Assembly: GCA_016794035.1 (NCBI GenBank)
Contig: JAEUHS010000090.1
Coordinates: forward strand, 1 to 64,000
Reading direction: 5' to 3'
Origin: Planctomycetota bacterium
Lineage (GTDB): Bacteria > Planctomycetota > UBA1135 > UBA2386
DNA length: 64,000 nt
A model generated the notes under the pieces. It had not been told where the DNA came from. It saw only the letters and a list, made by a program, of their open reading frames with translations, and ran no database searches. The position numbers were made by a program, and so were the translations under genes. Numbering within the stretch: the stretch's first letter is position 1; the number at the start of each line of letters is the position of its first letter. Shown one piece after another: positions 59,506 to 64,000 of this stretch.

Positions 59506-60770
59506 GGTGCGGCTTCGGGCCCGTGCTGTTGCTCGGCCTCGCTGCCTGCGCCCCGGCCAGCCCCGGTGCCGAGGCCGAGGTCGCCGCGGAACTGCGCGCG
59601 CTGCGGCAGGTGCTGGTCGCGCGCCCACAGGGCGAACCGCGCAGCGCCGCCGACGTCGCCGCAGCGTTGGCGCCGCTGCGCCAGGCCCTCGAGGCCCTGA
59701 CCGACAACCAACAGGAACTGCAGCAGCGGCAGCTGGCCTTGACGCAGGAACTGCAGCGCTGGTCGGCGCTGCTGGTCGAGAACGCCGCGGGCGCCCGCCG
59801 CGAGGAGACCGAAGCGCTTGCGGCCCGGCTGCGGCAACTCGAGGCTTCGCTGCAGGCGCAGGATGCTCGCCATCGCGAGATGGAGACCCTGCTGCAAGGC
59901 GCCCTCGATCGAACGGCGGATCGGCTCGGCGCCTTCCTGCAGGCGGTCGGCGCCGAGGTCGAGCCGGGCACGGCGCCAGCCGACGCCAGCGCGCCGCCCG
60001 CGGTCGAGTCTCGGCAACCGGCGCAGCCGCCGGAGCCGCCCGTACCAGCGGGCGGGGGCGCGTCCGCGACGGCGACGCACGATGGCGCGGCCGCCGGCGC
60101 CGTCGACGATGCGCACGCGGATCGGGACCGGTGGCAGGGAGGCGCGACCGTGCCGTGGTGGTGGGCCGGGGTCGGACTGCTCGGCATCCTCGTCGGGGCC
60201 GTGTGCCTGCGCCGCTGGCAGCGAGCCGCGGCTGCCGGGGCGCCTGCACGGGCCGCGCGCGCGCCGACCGGCGCGACCGCGCCAGACCCGGCCCCAGCCG
60301 CGGATCCCGGCGTGCAGGAGATCTGGGCCGCGGCCGCGCTGTTGGGCGAGGCCGTCGGCCGCCTGCGGGACCGGTCCAGCGGCGCGCCGGCCACCGAGGA
60401 CGACGGCCTGGACGACGATTTGATCGTGCTCGACGACGAACTGCTGTCGCCGGCCCCGGCCGCCACCGCGGCACCGGCAGCACCGGCGGCGGCGCCGATG
60501 GGCGCAGCGGTCGCCGACGACCCGGCCGGGACGCGCGCCCTGCCGGTCGCGGCCACCTGCCGGTTGCGCACGGCCGATCCGGCGCGCTCGCTGGCCTCGG
60601 TGCTGCAGATCCTGCAGGAGGATCCGCGCGTGCTGCGGCGCCCGGAGCCGGCCGTGCGCTGCGCGCGGGATTGCCTCGAGGCGTCGTTCCGGCTGGTGCC
60701 GGATCTGCCGCCCGGCGAGCGCAGCCACCTCGAGCAACGCCTGCGGGACGCCTGCGGCACGAGCGCCTGA
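59502..60770 (+). CDS. Coiled-coil lipoprotein with an internal membrane span
   Basis: 422 aa. A lipoprotein signal with lipobox LAAC (residues ~11-16) is followed by a long coiled coil (~20-150: repeated LRQxLxAL, QQELQQRQLALTQELQ, LQAQDARHREMETLLQ). A Pro/Ala/Glu linker, one hydrophobic span (WWWAGVGLLGILVGAVCL, about residues 220-237) and a C-terminal acidic and Ala-rich domain follow. If both anchors are used, the coiled coil would lie outside the cytoplasmic membrane and the C-terminus inside. Coupled to the upstream beta-rich gene by a GTGA overlap. Confidence 0.75.
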   Translation: MRCGFGPVLLLGLAACAPASPGAEAEVAAELRALRQVLVARPQGEPRSAADVAAALAPLRQALEALTDNQQELQQRQLALTQELQRWSALLVENAAGARREETEALAARLRQLEASLQAQDARHREMETLLQGALDRTADRLGAFLQAVGAEVEPGTAPADASAPPAVESRQPAQPPEPPVPAGGGASATATHDGAAAGAVDDAHADRDRWQGGATVPWWWAGVGLLGILVGAVCLRRWQRAAAAGAPARAARAPTGATAPDPAPAADPGVQEIWAAAALLGEAVGRLRDRSSGAPATEDDGLDDDLIVLDDELLSPAPAATAAPAAPAAAPMGAAVADDPAGTRALPVAATCRLRTADPARSLASVLQILQEDPRVLRRPEPAVRCARDCLEASFRLVPDLPPGERSHLEQRLRDACGTSA

Positions 60771-60817
60771 ACGAGAGGCTTCCCGAACGAGAATTCGCGG
60801 CCGGGGCGCAGGCTCGG

Positions 60818-60823
60818 TATGGT
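60818..60823 (+). promoter_or_regulatory. Candidate -10 element (TATGGT) for ald, leadered
   Basis: TATGGT with a predicted leader of ~37 bases that contains GAGGAG (60851-60856), in contrast to the leaderless genes. Confidence 0.45.
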
Positions 60824-60866
60824 CCCGCGCCTCGATTCCCCGCCAAGGCCAGAGGAGCAGACTCGC

Positions 60867-61969
60867 ATGATCATCGGTGTCCCCAAGGAGATCAAAGCCC
60901 AGGAAAACCGCGTAGGCGCCGTGCCGGCGATGGTCCTGGACCTGGTCGGCGCCGGCCACACGGTGCTGGTGGAAGCCGGCGCCGGCGCGGGGGCCGGCGT
61001 GACCGACGAGGCCTACCAGAGCGTCGGCGGCAAGATCGTCGCCACCGCCGGCGACGTCTATGGCAAGGCCGACATGATCGTGAAGGTCAAGGAGCCGCTG
61101 CCGGCCGAATACAAGCTGATCCGCAAGGGCCAGATCCTGTTCACCTACTTCCACTTCGCCGCCGCCCGCGAACTGACCGACGCGATGCTGGCCTCCGGCG
61201 CGCACTGCTTCGCCTACGAGACGCTGGTGCACCGCAACTCGCTGCCGCTGCTGACGCCGATGAGCGAAGTCGCGGGCCGCATGTCGGTGCAGGTGGGGGC
61301 CGTCTGCCTCGAGAAGCACAACGGCGGCCGCGGCATCCTGCTCGGCGGCGTGCCGGGCGTCGAGCCGGCGACGGTGGTGATCCTCGGCGGTGGCGTCGTC
61401 GGCACCAACGCCGCGAAGATGGCCGCCGGCCTCGGCGCCGACGTACGCCTGATGGACATCGACCTCGATCGACTGCGGTATCTCAGCGACGTGATGCCGG
61501 CCAACGTCACGCTGTTGCACAGCTCGGCGATCGCCATCCGCGAGCAGATCGTGCACGCCGATCTGGTCATCGGTGCCGTGCTGGTGCAGGGTGCCCGCGC
61601 GCCGCGGTTGATCCGCCGAGAAGACCTGAAGGTCATGAAGGACGGCGCCGTGATCGTCGACGTCGCCGTCGACCAGGGCGGCTGCATCGAGACCTGCCGA
61701 CCGACCACGCACGCGGATCCGACCTTCGTGGTCGACGGCGTGTTGCACTACTGCGTCGCGAACATGCCCGGCGCCGTGGCGCGCACCTCGACGTTCGGCC
61801 TGACCAACGCCACCGGCCCATGGGCGCGCAAGCTCGCCGGCCTGGGGGCGCAGAAGGCGGCCCAGGACCCGGTGCTCGGCACCGCGGCCAACATCCTCAG
61901 CGGCGTCTGCACGCACCAGGCCGTCGCCGAGGCCTTCGGTCTGCCGTACCGCGCGCCCGGCTCGGTGCT

Positions 61970-61973
<4 letters not shown>
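60867..61973 (+). CDS. ald: Alanine dehydrogenase
   Basis: 368 aa, the usual size. It deaminates L-alanine with NAD. Start [17 protein letters not shown] is diagnostic, followed by [11 protein letters not shown], the FTYFHFAA segment with the active-site His, [24 protein letters not shown] (NAD loop), [11 protein letters not shown] and [27 protein letters not shown] ribosome-binding site sits 10 bases upstream. Its stop overlaps a GTG of uppP, so the two may be co-transcribed. Confidence 0.96.
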
Positions 61974-62824
<851 letters not shown>

Positions 62825-62831
62825 CCGCCGG

Positions 62832-63110
62832 TCAGGCGCGCCGGTAGCCGAGCTCGCGCAGCACCATCAGCACCTCGCTCCAGCTGGGGAACGGGCGGCC
62901 GTGTTCGCGTTTGAAGCGGTCGATCGCCTCGATGAACTCGAGCGCATCGGCGTCGATCTCGGCCATCGGCGGCGCCGATCGCTCGGCGGCGGGGGCTGCA
63001 CGAGTGGCGGCACCAGACGAGCCGGCGCCAGCTTTGCGCGGCGAGCGCGCCTTGCCGCGTCCCGAGCGCCCGGGCGCGGTCTTCTGCTTCTTCTTCGTGG
63101 CGGTGGCCAT
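62832..63110 (-). CDS. Small basic protein with C-terminal SWSEVL-type domain
   Basis: 92 aa. The first ~50 residues are Lys/Arg/Ala/Ser/Gly-rich ([22 protein letters not shown]), like bacterial histone-H1-type tails. The last ~40 ([19 protein letters not shown] then [17 protein letters not shown]) form a compact helical domain that I recall from other planctomycete proteins; no function is known to me. Lies 7 bases from the mtnA stop on the same strand, so co-transcribed after mtnA. The ATG at 63110 is preferred over an earlier Arg-rich extension. Confidence 0.75.
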   Translation of the reverse strand: MATATKKKQKTAPGRSGRGKARSPRKAGAGSSGAATRAAPAAERSAPPMAEIDADALEFIEAIDRFKREHGRPFPSWSEVLMVLRELGYRRA

Positions 63111-63117
63111 GCCCGCC

Positions 63118-64000
63118 TCATCGGCGCTGCGCGAACGTGTTCTTGATCGCCGCCGGGAACGGCGGCTGCAGGATGCCGGCATCGGTGACGAAGCTGGTCA
63201 CCAGCCGTGCCGGCGTGACGTCGAAGGCCGGATTGCGCGCGGAGACGCCGTTGGCAGCGAGCGCCTGGCCGCCGACGGCCAGCACCTCGCGGGTATCGCG
63301 TTCCTCGATCGGGATCTTGCTGCCGTCGGCGCAGCGCAGGTCGAACGTCGACAGCGGCGCCACGACGTGGAACGGCACCTGGTGCGCCGCGCAGGCGAGG
63401 GCCAGGCCGTAGGTGCCGACCTTGTTGGCGGTGTCGCCGTTCAGGGCGATGCGGTCGGCGCCGACCAGCACCAACTGCACCTGGCCGCGGGCGATCAGAC
63501 CCGCGGCCGCGCCGTCGACCACGACCTGCACCGGAATGCCCGCCGCGGCGAGTTCGAGCGCCGTGAGGCGCGCACCCTGCAGCAATGGCCGGGTCTCGTC
63601 GGCGAGCACCGAGAAGCGCACGCCGCGTTTCCAGGCCGCGAACAGGATCGCCAGCGCGGTGCCGTCCCCGGCCGTGGCGAGGCGACCCGTGTTGCAGTGG
63701 GTCAGCACGGTGCTGCCGTCGCGCACCAGGGCGGCGCCGTGTTCGCCCATGCGCCGGCTCGAGGCGATCTCCTCGGCCTGGATCCGGCGGGCCTCCTGCC
63801 ACAACACCGCCAGCGTCGGCTGCGACCGCACGGCCGCCAGACAGCGATCGAGCGCCCACTGCAGGTTCACCGCCGTCGGGCGGGCCGCGGCGAGCCGCGC
63901 GGCGACGGTCCGGGTGGCGTCGACGAACGCGGCCGGCAACGGGCGCAGACGCCGCACGCCCAACAGCAGGCCGTACGCCGCCGCGACGCCGATCGCCGGG
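63118..64000 (-). CDS. mtnA: S-methyl-5-thioribose-1-phosphate isomerase, 5' end beyond window
   Basis: The frame stays open to the right edge; the last bases encode [10 protein letters not shown], which is the internal APAIG motif of MtnA, so ~50 N-terminal residues lie outside. Visible motifs are the catalytic Cys in VLTHCNTG and the Asp in [24 protein letters not shown], followed by the [17 protein letters not shown]-terminal segment. It isomerises methylthioribose-1-phosphate in methionine salvage. The small basic protein gene follows it on the same strand. Confidence 0.95.
   Translation of the reverse strand, partial: PAIGVAAAYGLLLGVRRLRPLPAAFVDATRTVAARLAAARPTAVNLQWALDRCLAAVRSQPTLAVLWQEARRIQAEEIASSRRMGEHGAALVRDGSTVLTHCNTGRLATAGDGTALAILFAAWKRGVRFSVLADETRPLLQGARLTALELAAAGIPVQVVVDGAAAGLIARGQVQLVLVGADRIALNGDTANKVGTYGLALACAAHQVPFHVVAPLSTFDLRCADGSKIPIEERDTREVLAVGGQALAANGVSARNPAFDVTPARLVTSFVTDAGILQPPFPAAIKNTFAQRR

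Overview
The window is one stretch of a very GC-rich bacterial chromosome, almost certainly from a planctomycete. The evidence is a concentration of families typical of that phylum: a planctomycete-type cytochrome c domain, a tandem DUF1080 protein, a DUF2961/GH172 protein, a MauG-like di-haem peroxidase with an extra C-terminal domain, an ECF sigma factor paired with a large Ser/Thr kinase, secreted HEAT-repeat proteins, a zinc-ribbon SpoVG and a fused AroDE. No insertion sequence, prophage, CRISPR array, plasmid gene or rRNA was seen. This is dense core chromosome with about 56 protein genes (one of them weak) and one tRNA.

Layout. 1-6.6 kb: cell-surface and secreted proteins (a partial hypothetical, a membrane cytochrome, an FkbM methyltransferase, an Omp85-type barrel, a GH172-like protein with a zinc-ribbon partner). 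6.6-10.4 kb: ruvB-tgt-exonuclease operon on the minus strand, divergent from a truncated haemoglobin. 10.4-15.3 kb: DUF1080 protein, di-haem peroxidase, and a CAP-domain/helical-repeat protein pair. 15.5-20.1 kb: plus-strand nucleotide-sugar operon (two epimerases, rmlA, rmlD, rmlB, no rmlC). 20.1-30 kb: rsmE and an oxidoreductase, pssA, a folK-panC fusion, ispE, a spoVG-like gene, a DUF2520 gene, a fused aroDE and a secreted esterase. 30-36 kb: ECF sigma factor/Ser-Thr kinase pair, a membrane-anchored hypothetical, the CCA-adding enzyme and a coiled-coil protein. 36-45 kb: dxr-rseP-ubiA operon, purM, an inactive-looking hydrolase and a membrane spermidine-synthase-like protein. 44.8-49.1 kb: two tandem paralogous HEAT-repeat exported proteins. 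49.3-58 kb: inositol-phosphatase family protein, a lipoprotein-galE-lipoprotein operon, DUF366, a flippase-like membrane protein, a PfkB kinase and an aldehyde dehydrogenase. 58-64 kb: a gene-poor gap, tRNA-Val, a coiled-coil lipoprotein operon, alanine dehydrogenase, uppP, a small basic protein and mtnA running off the right edge.

The most striking global signal is regulatory. About twenty operon-first genes carry a -10-like hexamer (TANNNT or CANNNT) only 6-11 bases before the start codon and lack a Shine-Dalgarno sequence. This geometry predicts mainly leaderless mRNAs. Downstream genes start instead through 4-base ATGA/GTGA overlaps, and a minority, including all the long-leader genes, use clear Shine-Dalgarno sites. 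At 33956-33963 two divergent -10 elements overlap.

Functionally the window mixes isoprenoid/cofactor synthesis (dxr, ispE, folK-panC, aroDE, uppP, mtnA), envelope biogenesis (rml genes, galE, rseP, Omp85 barrel, pssA), translation (tgt, rsmE, cca, tRNA-Val) and a large set of lineage-specific exported proteins of unknown role.
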